Below, piece after piece: positions 14,763 to 22,603 of a stretch of DNA of 35,085 bases. Positions within the stretch are counted from its first letter, which is position 1; each line of letters opens with the position of its first letter. The notes beneath the pieces are model-generated. The model worked only from the letters and a program-made list of their open reading frames with translations. It was not told the origin of the DNA and searched no databases. The DNA is from an uncultured Chloroflexales bacterium. Its GTDB lineage: Bacteria > Chloroflexota > Chloroflexia > Chloroflexales > Chloroflexaceae. The translations under genes were made by a program, and so were the position numbers. Where the stretch lies: positions 1-35,085 of the forward strand of contig CALANA010000172.1 of assembly GCA_937925925.1 (NCBI GenBank). The letters run 5' to 3'.

Positions 14763-16703
14763 CTACGAATCACTGCTTGCGTCCAGCACAACCTGCGCAA
14801 TCTCCTCACCGCGCCCCTGTGGTAAATAAACATAGCGCCCGCCGAGCCATACTGCCAGTTGCTGCGCTTCACCACGGGAAACAAAGCTACGCTGTGTATC
14901 GATCACCACCGCACCAATGCCAGCCGCCTGTAATCGTGTCGCCAGGCGCTGCACTTCTTCCCGCGCCTGAGCCAGGCGTTCTTGCTTGGACTGGTCGGGA
15001 TTAAAACGCAACGGCACATTGGGCCGTCCATCGGTAATTAACACCAGCGTGGTTTGATGAATCCCGCGACTACGGGCCTGTTCCGCTATTTGATAGGCAC
15101 TCAGCAAAGCGGCTGCCAGCGGCGTCCCACCGCCGGTGGGCAACACATCCAGCGCACGCTTCGCCAGTTCGACGCTCTGTGATGGTGGCATCAACACATC
15201 GGCGCGTTCGCCACGAAATGCCAGCAGCGCCACCTGATCCCGATGCACATATGCCTGCTGCAACAGCGCATTGACCGCGCCTTTGGCCTGGCGCATGCGA
15301 TGCAATGCCATAGAGCCGCTGGCATCAACCAGAAAACAAAACAGCGTCCCGGCTTTGCTGCGAAAGCGTTTGACATGCAAATCATCCGCCCGCAACAGAA
15401 TCTGATACCCGGCCTTCTTTTTGCTGCGGGTCTTCTTCATCGTTTGCTGCCGCACCTTTTGCCAGGGGGCCGCCGCCCGCAACGTCGCTACCACATCCAG
15501 ACGACCAGCCCCCGGCAGGCCAATCACCGAGCGAATATGCCGGCCCCGTTGGCCGGAAGTGGTTCCGCGTGAACCGCTCCGCCCGCGTCGCCTGATGGTG
15601 AACGGTGTTTCCAGCACATCGGGAGGAATCTCGGCTTCCAATGCCGACAGCACCAGATCCTCAATCGCCATCAACTCCTGAGGTGGCTCCGGCGGTTGCT
15701 CTGGCTCATTTTCGTCCTGGTGTTGCTGTTCCGGGGTTTGCGGCGGATCAGGCGGCGGTGGTGGCTCAGGTGTATCCTGCGGCTCTTCGGCCATCTGCGG
15801 CAGGCGCGTAGCCCGTGGCAACAGCACATAACGCACCGCCCGTTCGATATCTTCATGCTCGACCTGGTCGCGGCCGGCCAGTGCGGCTGACGCTAGCGCG
15901 GCTCGTGTCGCAAAAATGTCGGCGCGATGCCCTTCCACTCCGAGCGCCAGTGCCGTGCCGGCCAGTTGCTCAATCTGAGCATCATCGATCTGCACGGTCG
16001 GCAACAACTCACGTGCGGCCATAATCAGCGCCCACAACACCTGTTCTTCCTCGATCCAGTCGGTCAATCGCTCCGCCATACACCCATTGGCCGTCAGCAA
16101 CTGGTTGCGCCGCACGACCTCTATCCGTTCGGTGACAGGCGCACGGGTAATCGGCGCAACGATCAAGCCAACGCGATCAAGCAAATGGCGGCGCGGCGGC
16201 CCTTCAGCCGGATCATAGGTCGCCAGCAGCCCAAACTGCGCCAACTCAACCAGACTCAGGCCATCACGCTCCACGCGTACCACACCGGTATCCAGCGCTG
16301 CCAGCATATGATTGATCGTGCTGTCTTCGAGCAAGTTGACGCCATCGGCATACAGAAGACCGCCGTGCGCCCGTGCCAGCAACCCGCTACGCAACACCCG
16401 CTGCCCGGTGGCCAGCGTGGCTTCCAGATCCAGGCCACCTAGCAGCCGATCCTCAGTAACGCCAACTGGCAACTCGACAAACACTGGTTGCGAGCCATGA
16501 GGCACCTGCTCCGGCTCAATCATCGTGGCCTCAAGCGCCAGCAAGCGTGCAAAACTGCGCATCAATGAGCTTTTGCCAGTACCTACCCCGGCTGCCAGCA
16601 CCACGCCACCCAGTCGTGGATCAACCGCCAGCAGCAGCAATGCCTGCCGCGCCGCATCCAGACCAACCAGAGCCGGGAAGGGCAGCGTCCGTTCGATACT
16701 CAT
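14763..16703 (-). CDS. bchD: Magnesium chelatase subunit D
   Basis: A 646-residue subunit that, with BchI, powers insertion of Mg2+ into protoporphyrin IX held by BchH. The N-terminal AAA+ domain (about 5-290) has the P-loop GVGTGKSS (39-46). An acidic, proline-rich linker (about 305-345) follows. The C-terminal von Willebrand A domain has the metal-binding DASGS around 459-463 and LITDGRPN later on. This three-part layout is diagnostic for BchD/ChlD. The gene starts ten bases after bchI, so the two are co-transcribed. BchH is not in the window. Confidence 0.96.
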   Translation of the reverse strand: MSIERTLPFPALVGLDAARQALLLLAVDPRLGGVVLAAGVGTGKSSLMRSFARLLALEATMIEPEQVPHGSQPVFVELPVGVTEDRLLGGLDLEATLATGQRVLRSGLLARAHGGLLYADGVNLLEDSTINHMLAALDTGVVRVERDGLSLVELAQFGLLATYDPAEGPPRRHLLDRVGLIVAPITRAPVTERIEVVRRNQLLTANGCMAERLTDWIEEEQVLWALIMAARELLPTVQIDDAQIEQLAGTALALGVEGHRADIFATRAALASAALAGRDQVEHEDIERAVRYVLLPRATRLPQMAEEPQDTPEPPPPPDPPQTPEQQHQDENEPEQPPEPPQELMAIEDLVLSALEAEIPPDVLETPFTIRRRGRSGSRGTTSGQRGRHIRSVIGLPGAGRLDVVATLRAAAPWQKVRQQTMKKTRSKKKAGYQILLRADDLHVKRFRSKAGTLFCFLVDASGSMALHRMRQAKGAVNALLQQAYVHRDQVALLAFRGERADVLMPPSQSVELAKRALDVLPTGGGTPLAAALLSAYQIAEQARSRGIHQTTLVLITDGRPNVPLRFNPDQSKQERLAQAREEVQRLATRLQAAGIGAVVIDTQRSFVSRGEAQQLAVWLGGRYVYLPQGRGEEIAQVVLDASSDS

Positions 16704-16713
16704 AACCAGTTAC

Positions 16714-17853
16714 CTATTGACTATGAACAGCATCAAATACCTCGGCCAGCACACGCTCGATTCTGGCTTCGTCGTCCTGGGTTTCGAGTGGATCTTTACG
16801 CAACCGGTGCCGTAAGGCCAGCAGCGTCACCCGACGCACATCGTCTTCGCGTACCTGTGTATGGCCTTCAAAAGCAGCCAACGCTCCGGCTGCTCGGCTG
16901 ATGGTCAACTCACCGCGATGCCCATCAATCTCCAGGCGGACACACAACTCGGCAATTTTATGGAGAATGGGATCAGGCAACTCGACTTCGGGCAACCGCC
17001 GCTGAGCCGCCTTGATTTTGCGCTGTAGACGCGCCTGCTCTTTCTGCCAGGCTTCCGCAAACGCATACGGATCGGCATCGAAAGCGCGCCGCCGTTTGAC
17101 AATCTCTACGCGCTCCTCCACGTTGGTAATCGTGGTAATGCGGGCATGCAGGCCAAAGCGATCTAGCAACTGCGGTCGCAGATCGCCTTCCTCCGGGTTG
17201 CCACTGCCGACGAGTACAAAGCGCGCCGGATGGCGGATGCTAATACCTTCACGTTCAACCACATTCACCCCACTGGCCGCCACATCGAGGAGGACATCCA
17301 CCAGATGATCTTCCAGCAGATTGACCTCATCAATATACAGAAAGCCACGATTGGCGCGTGCCAGCAGACCAGGGGCAAAGGCCTGCACCCCCTGCGTCAG
17401 CGCACGTTCAATATCCAGCGTGCCACAGACACGATCCTCGGTAGCACCCAGTGGCAGATCGACCACGGGGACGGGTATCGTCACAGTACGTAAGCGGCTT
17501 TTCGTCTCTGGTTCGGCACTGGCTGTTTTGCGCTTCGCCTGGCCGTCACAGCGATCGCACAGGCCTGCCGGTCGCTCGGCTGCGCAGGCATACGCGCAGC
17601 CGGCGACGGCCTTGATCGGCGGTAACATCGCCGCCAGCGCCCGCACGGCCGTCGATTTGGCCGTTCCACGATGACCCATCACCATCACACCCCCGATGGT
17701 CGGATCGACCACACACAGCAAGAGCGCCTGCTTCAAATCGGCCTGGCCGACAATGGCGGTAAAGGGATAGGGTGGTGGCGGCGTGGTGTCACGCCCATTC
17801 ATATGTTCTGGCCCGGAAATCTCAGGAGCCTGGGTGGTTATAGAGTCTACCAT
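16714..17853 (-). CDS. bchI: Magnesium chelatase ATPase subunit I
   Basis: A 379-residue AAA+ ATPase. Walker A is GHRGTAKST (60-68), and Walker B lies in FLYIDEVNLLE (171-181). The segment GSGNPEEGDLRPQLLDRFG carries the sensor/arginine-finger region typical of BchI. A cysteine cluster at 86, 90, 99 and 102 (CAYAC, CDRC) falls in the insert after the P-loop and may be redox-active or metal-binding. The start at 17853 has GGAA about nine bases upstream. An internal ATG at 17802 would give 362 residues. It forms the chelatase motor with BchD, encoded directly downstream. Confidence 0.95.
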   Translation of the reverse strand: MVDSITTQAPEISGPEHMNGRDTTPPPPYPFTAIVGQADLKQALLLCVVDPTIGGVMVMGHRGTAKSTAVRALAAMLPPIKAVAGCAYACAAERPAGLCDRCDGQAKRKTASAEPETKSRLRTVTIPVPVVDLPLGATEDRVCGTLDIERALTQGVQAFAPGLLARANRGFLYIDEVNLLEDHLVDVLLDVAASGVNVVEREGISIRHPARFVLVGSGNPEEGDLRPQLLDRFGLHARITTITNVEERVEIVKRRRAFDADPYAFAEAWQKEQARLQRKIKAAQRRLPEVELPDPILHKIAELCVRLEIDGHRGELTISRAAGALAAFEGHTQVREDDVRRVTLLALRHRLRKDPLETQDDEARIERVLAEVFDAVHSQ

Positions 17854-17941
17854 CTTATCATTCCTGCCCCATGCACAGAGTGCGCCCACTCAACGCATTC
17901 TAGTGAAAACCAATACTATCCTTACTATACCATTAAAATGA

Positions 17942-18168
17942 CAGGACTTACGCGGTCGTTCCAACACAACGTCCCTTCACCTTCGCTCAGAGCTTGCCCT
18001 GAGCGTAGTCGAACGGGACAAGCTTTTTCGCCTTCGGCAGAGCGGTACTTGTCTTGTTTTTCGCTCCACATTTTCGCCTATGGCGAAAATGTGGAGCGAA
18101 ATAAAGCGTTTTTTCCACGCTGCCACAGACAAAGAAGACATGTTGATCGAGCGACCGCGTAAGTTCTG
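17942..18168. repeat. CAGGACTTAC-family element, copy upstream of bchI
   Basis: The terminal inverted repeat matches 16 of 17 bases (CAGGACTTACGCGGTCG at 17942-17958 against 18152-18168). The central palindrome 18059-18078 / 18082-18101 is a perfect 20-bp stem with loop TAT. TAAAATGA occurs directly before the left end and directly after the right end. However, TAAAATGA also follows the right end of the copy at 9662-9835, so it may be part of the family and not a target duplication. Confidence 0.85.
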
Positions 18169-18173
18169 TAAAA

Positions 18174-18384
18174 TGACACGAGGTATGCGGTCGTTCCAAC
18201 ACAACGTCCCTTCACCTTCGCTCAGAGCTTGCCCTGAGCGTAGTCGAACGGGACAAGCTTTTTCGCCTTCGGCAGTGCAGTACTTTCCAGCGTTGGAACG
18301 TTCCAACGTTCCAACGTTCCAACGCTGCCACGCTGCCACAGGCGAAAAGACTATTTGACCATATCACGGCGTAACCCGTGTAAA
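18174..18384. repeat. Second, head-to-tail copy of the same element
   Basis: Positions 18188-18275 repeat 17951-18041 almost letter for letter. The right part differs: here the palindrome is AGCGTTGGAACGTT (18289-18302) paired with 18313-18326, with CCAACGTT units in the loop. The two copies meet at TAAAATGACA. Together they fill the gap between the 62-residue membrane protein gene and bchI. Confidence 0.8.
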
Positions 18385-18413
18385 ATAAAATGACACCTCT
18401 TACGAACACAAAG

Positions 18414-18458
18414 CAACCTCAGCGCCCATTAAGAACCGTTCCAGGTGCGCTGAGGTTG
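18414..18458 (-). terminator. Stem-loop after the 62-residue membrane protein gene
   Basis: A perfect 12-bp stem, CAACCTCAGCGC (18414-18425) with 18447-18458, and a 21-base loop begin about 33 bases after the stop codon. On the minus strand it is followed by CTTTGTGTT, a modest T-rich tail. It suggests that transcription of this gene ends before bchI. Confidence 0.6.
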
Positions 18459-18491
18459 TCCCTCAAATAACAGAACCAGATACACTACATG

Positions 18492-18680
18492 TTATCGGGA
18501 AGCTTTATCTGGCTCAGGAGCACCGGCAGCCGGCTTCCGATATCCATCGCGCAACTGGCGTGCAAAGGCAGTAATGTTGGTAAAGAAGAACGAAACTCCC
18601 AGACCGATAACCGTAACCAGCAATGCCGTCCAGCAAACAATCATTGGGGTGAGTGGCCCGACCATCTGTGAGGAACCCAT
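18492..18680 (-). CDS. Small single-helix membrane protein in the photosynthesis block
   Basis: A 62-residue protein with one hydrophobic helix (about 13-34, VCWTALLVTVIGLGVSFFF) and a basic, proline-rich tail (RQLRDGYRKPAAGAPEPDK). By the positive-inside rule the tail faces the cytoplasm. The start is strongly supported: GGAG, six bases, then ATG. A good stem-loop follows. It does not match the antenna alpha or beta polypeptides I know from Chloroflexus, as it has no conserved His in the helix. Lying between bchX and bchI, it could be an accessory subunit of a pigment-protein complex or of chlorophyllide reductase. The function is unknown. Confidence 0.82.
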   Translation of the reverse strand: MGSSQMVGPLTPMIVCWTALLVTVIGLGVSFFFTNITAFARQLRDGYRKPAAGAPEPDKASR

Positions 18681-18822
18681 AGCTTACTCCTGACGAACCT
18701 GCGCTTGATCAGCCCAGATCCCTACGACAACCACACGATTCATATCGCACTATATGAAAAATATTGTACATATATATTTTACCACATCGCGCAAGTGGTT
18801 GTATAGAGGGCATGTCCGCAGA

Positions 18823-19038
18823 TTAACGGTAACGCCAGTAGGGATGCATCTGCTCGGGCGCAGGCGAGTCCGCAAATTGCTCAATCCAGAGCCATACATA
18901 TACTTCACAACGTAAACAGAAGCGTTGCCACCAGGTTATGTGAGCAGTGTCAAGAGCGATAGACATTGGCATAATTTCAGCGGTTCCTTTCATGACATAG
19001 ATGCAAATAGTGCTGTTCTGGATCAGTACTACATACAT
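18823..19038 (-). CDS. Possible small tryptophan-rich protein downstream of bchX
   Basis: A frame of up to 71 residues, of which the part from an internal Met (about residue 23) looks most protein-like: MPMSIALDTAHITWWQRF followed by CEVYVWLWIEQF and a polar tail ending HPYWRYR. It begins 42 bases after the bchX stop. No convincing ribosome site precedes any start; GGA lies about 12 bases before the inner ATG at 18972. It may be chance. The rest of 18681-19080 shows nothing else. Confidence 0.25.
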   Translation of the reverse strand: MYVVLIQNSTICIYVMKGTAEIMPMSIALDTAHITWWQRFCLRCEVYVWLWIEQFADSPAPEQMHPYWRYR

Positions 19039-19080
19039 GCTGTTACCGACGGCTCGATCACAGGCACTGCTCCCGCAGAG

Positions 19081-20307
19081 TTAGCGATACAAAGGTGACG
19101 CAGGACGCCGCAGATCAACATAACGGTATGGCTCGCCACTCTTCTGAAGGGCTGCCAGAATGGCCAGTTTGCTATCCATTTCCTGCTCCGTACCAAAACA
19201 AATGGTCGTGTTGCCATCAACGGTCAGCATCAACCCTTTCTGCGGATCACTATTGGCTTCGGTGACATACATGCCCAGTTCTTTGAGCAACCGCGTCACC
19301 ACGCGCTTTGTCGGCTCGTCCATATCAGGCTTATCACCCACCGTAGACTCCTGCAAGTTGATGATTGGGAGTGGCTGCACCGGGCGTCCTGTGCCAAACA
19401 ACTCTTCTGCCGCCGCCCCGGTGGGAATAATATCCGGTTCTTCTACGCCAAAGACCGACAAAAAGGCCGGATATTCGAGCGGTGACACCTGATGCATATC
19501 GACCGGCGGTGTCGAGCGGTTAATGATCTGCCGCGCCAGGGTTTCAAACAACTGGTCAAACTCGGTATCGAGCAATGCCAACTGGTAGGTATCTGCCAGT
19601 TCGCGGATCTTACGGCTGAGGGGGATCTTCAGGAGTACTGGCAAGCCAACCGCAGTAGCAAACCGCTCTGCTACACCACTGCCGTCATCGCGATTAATCA
19701 CCAGGCCCAGCAAACGCGTACTGCCGCCCATACTGGCGAAATACTGCGCCGCACGCACAATGTTGTTGGCCGCATACAGGCTCTGGCGATCATTGCCACA
19801 CAGAATAATCACCTCTTCGGCCAGTGAACGCGCCAACGGCGTGGCAAACCCCCCACACACCACATCGCCCAGGAAATCCATCACAATATAGTTCAGCGAC
19901 CACTGGCTCATACCCAACTTTTCCAGCATATCAAAGCCGAAGGTGATACCACGGCCACCACAACCACGCCCTACTTCCGGGCCACCAATTTCGCACCCAT
20001 ACACGGTGGCCTTTCCGCCCATAATTGTCGTCTTAAAAATCACGTGATGCGCCTGCAGATCGTCTTCCTGACCGGCGGCTTTGAACTCGCGCCACGTATC
20101 GCCCAGCGTTGGCAAACTCACACCACCAAACAGGGCATTGCAACTATCGTGCTTTGGATCGCACCCCAGTTGCAACACCCGATTCTCGAGCAATGCCAGC
20201 TTACTCACCAGGTTCGTCGTAAAAAACGACTTTCCCATACCGCCTTTGCCATAGACCGCCAACATCCGCGCGCCGCCCGTCTGTGGCTGTTTGACATGTG
20301 CAGGCAT
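19081..20307 (-). CDS. bchX: Chlorophyllide a reductase iron protein, with a C-terminal extension
   Basis: A 408-residue NifH/BchL-like ATPase that passes electrons to the BchYZ part of chlorophyllide reductase. P-loop GKGGMGKS is at 20-27. The cluster-binding cysteines are Cys116 in GRGCGGRG and Cys151 in DVVCGGF. The EIGGPEVGRGCGGRG context marks BchX rather than BchL. The core ends near residue 290, where purple-bacterial BchX proteins are nearly complete at about 330 residues. About 75 further residues (334-408) end in LTVDGNTTICFG, DSKLAILAALQ and YVDLRRPASPLYR, which by eye recall the C-terminal FtsQ/DivIB domain. The start is ATG 20307 or GTG 20310; AAGGAG precedes both. BchY and BchZ are not in the window. 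Confidence 0.94.
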   Translation of the reverse strand: MPAHVKQPQTGGARMLAVYGKGGMGKSFFTTNLVSKLALLENRVLQLGCDPKHDSCNALFGGVSLPTLGDTWREFKAAGQEDDLQAHHVIFKTTIMGGKATVYGCEIGGPEVGRGCGGRGITFGFDMLEKLGMSQWSLNYIVMDFLGDVVCGGFATPLARSLAEEVIILCGNDRQSLYAANNIVRAAQYFASMGGSTRLLGLVINRDDGSGVAERFATAVGLPVLLKIPLSRKIRELADTYQLALLDTEFDQLFETLARQIINRSTPPVDMHQVSPLEYPAFLSVFGVEEPDIIPTGAAAEELFGTGRPVQPLPIINLQESTVGDKPDMDEPTKRVVTRLLKELGMYVTEANSDPQKGLMLTVDGNTTICFGTEQEMDSKLAILAALQKSGEPYRYVDLRRPASPLYR

Positions 20308-20460
20308 CACTGTTCTCCTTCCTATAATTGACAGAAGCTACGCGGTTGCTCGCAGCCTATGTCCTTGGCGTAATTCGTGGAATTGAGCGCTGATTCTACG
20401 CACCAGCAGATGATAATATACGCACGACCAGCGCCCGGTAGAGCCGAACCTGACATATTA

Positions 20461-20885
20461 CTAGTACAAGCGGGCCTCCCTCCCTCCCTCGTTGTCGGTC
20501 ATCCTGAGCGGAGGCGTAGCCGGAGTGAATGGCATCCTGAGCGGAGCGAAGGATCGTGATCCCATCAGAAGGTGAGATGCTTCGCTGCGCTAAGATGCTT
20601 CGCTGCGCTAAGATGCTTCGCTGCGCTAAGATGCTTCGCTGCGCAAGATGCTTCGCTCCGCTCAGCATGACAACGCGCTGCGTACGATGCTTCGCTGCGT
20701 ACGATGCTTCGCTGCGTACGATGCTTCGCTGCGTACGATGCTTCGCTGCGCTAAGATGCTTCGCTCCGCTCAGCATGACAAAACTCCGCAAAGCGATGCG
20801 GAAACAGCGGGAATCGAGGCGCTAAGATGCTTCGCTCCGCTCAGCGTGACCAAACCCTGGAGCTATTTCCGTCATCATGTACTAG
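20461..20885 (-). repeat. CTAG-ended repeat element with 18- and 17-mer tandem arrays
   Basis: The element starts CTAGTAC (20461-20467) and ends GTACTAG (20879-20885), in the opposite orientation to 10975-11167. From 20575 an 18-mer AGATGCTTCGCTGCGCTA repeats about four times, and from 20685 a 17-mer CGATGCTTCGCTGCGTA repeats three to four times. Single units near 20650, 20757 and 20827 end in GCTCAGC. There are no spacers, so this is not a CRISPR array. It separates bchC from bchX. A fragment of the CGGTTGCTCG-type repeat lies at 20330-20355, between the element and the bchX start. Confidence 0.85.
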
Positions 20886-20894
20886 ATTGCAGAC

Positions 20895-21893
20895 TTAGCG
20901 TTGACTCACTTTATCTACGTCCCCATTCGGCCACTCTACGACCACCTTGAGGCACGAAGGATCTTCCAATGCCAGACGATAGGCGGCTTGAATACGTTCC
21001 AATGGCACACGATGGGTCAACAACCCATCCACATTCAACTCGCCATTGGTCAGCATATCACGTGTACGTGGTAAGTCGCCATCCGGCCCAAAATCCCACT
21101 CGCGTGCCACCAGAATTTGCGCCTCACGCATAAACATTGGTGCATAGGGAATGTCAATATGCTCGTAATACCCAAGCAACAACACCCGCCCATGGTTGGC
21201 TAACAGGGGCAATGCACTGGTCAATGCCGCCATCGAACCAGTCGCTTCGATCACCAGATCGATACGTTCGCCACCCATTGCTTCTTCCAGCGATTCTTTG
21301 CTGACATCAATAATCAGATCTGCCTGTGAAACGGCCAGACGAATACCCACACGATCCAGTACCGCCACATGCGCCGCGCCCATCAACCGTGCCAGACGAG
21401 CTGCCAGTTGCCCGACAATTCCCTGACCCAACACCAGCACGCGATCACTGCTGCGTAACTGTGCCACATGCAAGCCGTGCAGTGCAGTTGCACTCAGTGC
21501 CAACAACACCCCCTTATCAGGTGGCATGCCGTTGAGTGCTACAACGCGTTCAGCTTCAGTCGTAATATACTCGCTTTGACCACCCCATGCCGCATTCACG
21601 CCCTTGAAACATCGCGCCCCACCGACATATACCCACTGCCCCAGGAGATCCGGTGATACTTTTTTGCCGACCTGTACCACCTGGCCCACCGTTTCATAGC
21701 CCGGTACGACCGGAAAGGAAAGCGCGGGATGCGGCATCCGCCCATCCAACAGCATGCGCTCCGTTCCAGCACTAATGGACGTATAAGCCGTATGAATGAG
21801 GACATCGTTCGATTTCGGTTCAGTTACCAGCACCTCACGAAGTTCGATAGCATTGCGTTGCGGAATGACAACAGACCTTGATTTAAGAGCCAT
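20895..21893 (-). CDS. bchC: 3-hydroxyethyl bacteriochlorophyllide a dehydrogenase
   Basis: A 332-residue medium-chain dehydrogenase that oxidises the C3 hydroxyethyl group to acetyl during bacteriochlorophyll a synthesis. The GroES-like half has TSISAGTERMLL and FPVVPGYETVGQVVQVG. The NAD-binding half has VLGQGIVGQLAARLARLMGA and VIEATGSMAAL. The zinc ligands of alcohol dehydrogenases are not evident, as expected for BchC. ATG 21893 was chosen because AAAGG lies eight bases ahead. The neighbours bchF and bchX act just before it in the pathway. The 20895 end abuts the repeat element, leaving nine bases between them. Confidence 0.93.
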   Translation of the reverse strand: MALKSRSVVIPQRNAIELREVLVTEPKSNDVLIHTAYTSISAGTERMLLDGRMPHPALSFPVVPGYETVGQVVQVGKKVSPDLLGQWVYVGGARCFKGVNAAWGGQSEYITTEAERVVALNGMPPDKGVLLALSATALHGLHVAQLRSSDRVLVLGQGIVGQLAARLARLMGAAHVAVLDRVGIRLAVSQADLIIDVSKESLEEAMGGERIDLVIEATGSMAALTSALPLLANHGRVLLLGYYEHIDIPYAPMFMREAQILVAREWDFGPDGDLPRTRDMLTNGELNVDGLLTHRVPLERIQAAYRLALEDPSCLKVVVEWPNGDVDKVSQR

Positions 21894-22069
21894 ACTCACA
21901 ACCTTTACTTAATCTAACCTGATATACCGCAGTACATAACTTTTCAGCCGTGAAACATCGTTGATAGAATTGATTGATAGAGGGGATATGGAGGAGCATA
22001 CACCCATCATTTACTATACCTCTTTAGTGACCTACTGGCTGTGACCTGTCCTACCTCCACCATATTCCT

Positions 22070-22561
22070 TTATGTTAGTTCACCCTGCAAGCCTTCCTGG
22101 CTATGCAGCGACTGTGCCCGTAGTCTCCGTCGCTCTTGTCCCGAACGAATACCTTTGATGATAAACTGTGTGGCATTCAAAAGATAGGTAATATACGCAA
22201 ACAGCATCACGACCATCACTGACCGCCGCTCCCACCCCGACCATTGGACGATAAAGTAGGCATTGTGGGTCAAAATTGCTATGAGATTGCCCAGATCTTC
22301 CCAAAAAAATTCACGGGCCATAAAATAATGCCCATACACGTCTTTTTCCCAGAGCATTCCGGTAATGGTTAACGCCCAGATCAGCGCAATTTTGATCCAG
22401 ACGCTAATCGTTGCCGCCAGGTATCCCTGCTCCGTCATCAGGTAGCGCACAACCAGGAAAAAGCTGATGAGAAAAGCCAGAAACTGGATCGGTGCCAGAA
22501 TAATTTGCACCCGTGTCCAGGGCGAAGCTTCACGCCGTACAAGTTGTTCAGGAGTATACAT
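22070..22561 (-). CDS. bchF: 2-vinyl (3-vinyl) bacteriochlorophyllide hydratase
   Basis: A 163-residue membrane enzyme that adds water to the C3 vinyl group, giving the substrate of BchC. The N-terminus MYTPEQLVRREASPWTRVQ and the next segment LAPIQFLAFLISFFLVVRYL are the BchF signature. ATISVWIKIALIWALTITG and GMLWEKDVYGHY, AREFFWEDLGN and LLNATQFIIK complete it. Four hydrophobic helices are visible. The start at 22561 follows AGAGGAC and gives the usual family N-terminus; an upstream frame to 22603 is unlikely. It lies between the PucC-like gene (42 bases) and bchC (176 bases). Confidence 0.93.
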   Translation of the reverse strand: MYTPEQLVRREASPWTRVQIILAPIQFLAFLISFFLVVRYLMTEQGYLAATISVWIKIALIWALTITGMLWEKDVYGHYFMAREFFWEDLGNLIAILTHNAYFIVQWSGWERRSVMVVMLFAYITYLLNATQFIIKGIRSGQERRRLRAQSLHSQEGLQGELT

Positions 22562-22603
22562 CTGTCCTCTTTCTCTCCGTGACCAGCGCAGCATCTTGCG
22601 CAA

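Noticed and set aside
17934..18176. 8-bp target duplication TAAAATGA around the repeat at 17942-18168
   Set aside because: The same word follows the right end of the copy at 9662-9835, so it is more likely part of the repeat family.
18492..18680. Antenna alpha or beta polypeptide
   Set aside because: The hydrophobic helix has no histidine to bind bacteriochlorophyll and no similarity to the Chloroflexus B808-866 peptides as I recall them.
19081..20307. BchL (protochlorophyllide reductase) or NifH
   Set aside because: The GGPEVGRGCGGRG context and the LGDVVCGGF segment are of BchX type, and the neighbours bchC and bchF are its pathway partners.
20575..20752. Regular short repeats that could suggest a CRISPR array
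   Set aside because: The 17- and 18-base units follow each other without unique spacers, are inside a CTAG-ended element, and no cas gene is near.
22562..22603. Longer N-terminus for BchF
   Set aside because: The extra residues (RKMLRWSRRERGQ) are not part of the family, and AGAGGAC before ATG 22561 gives the normal MYTPEQ start.
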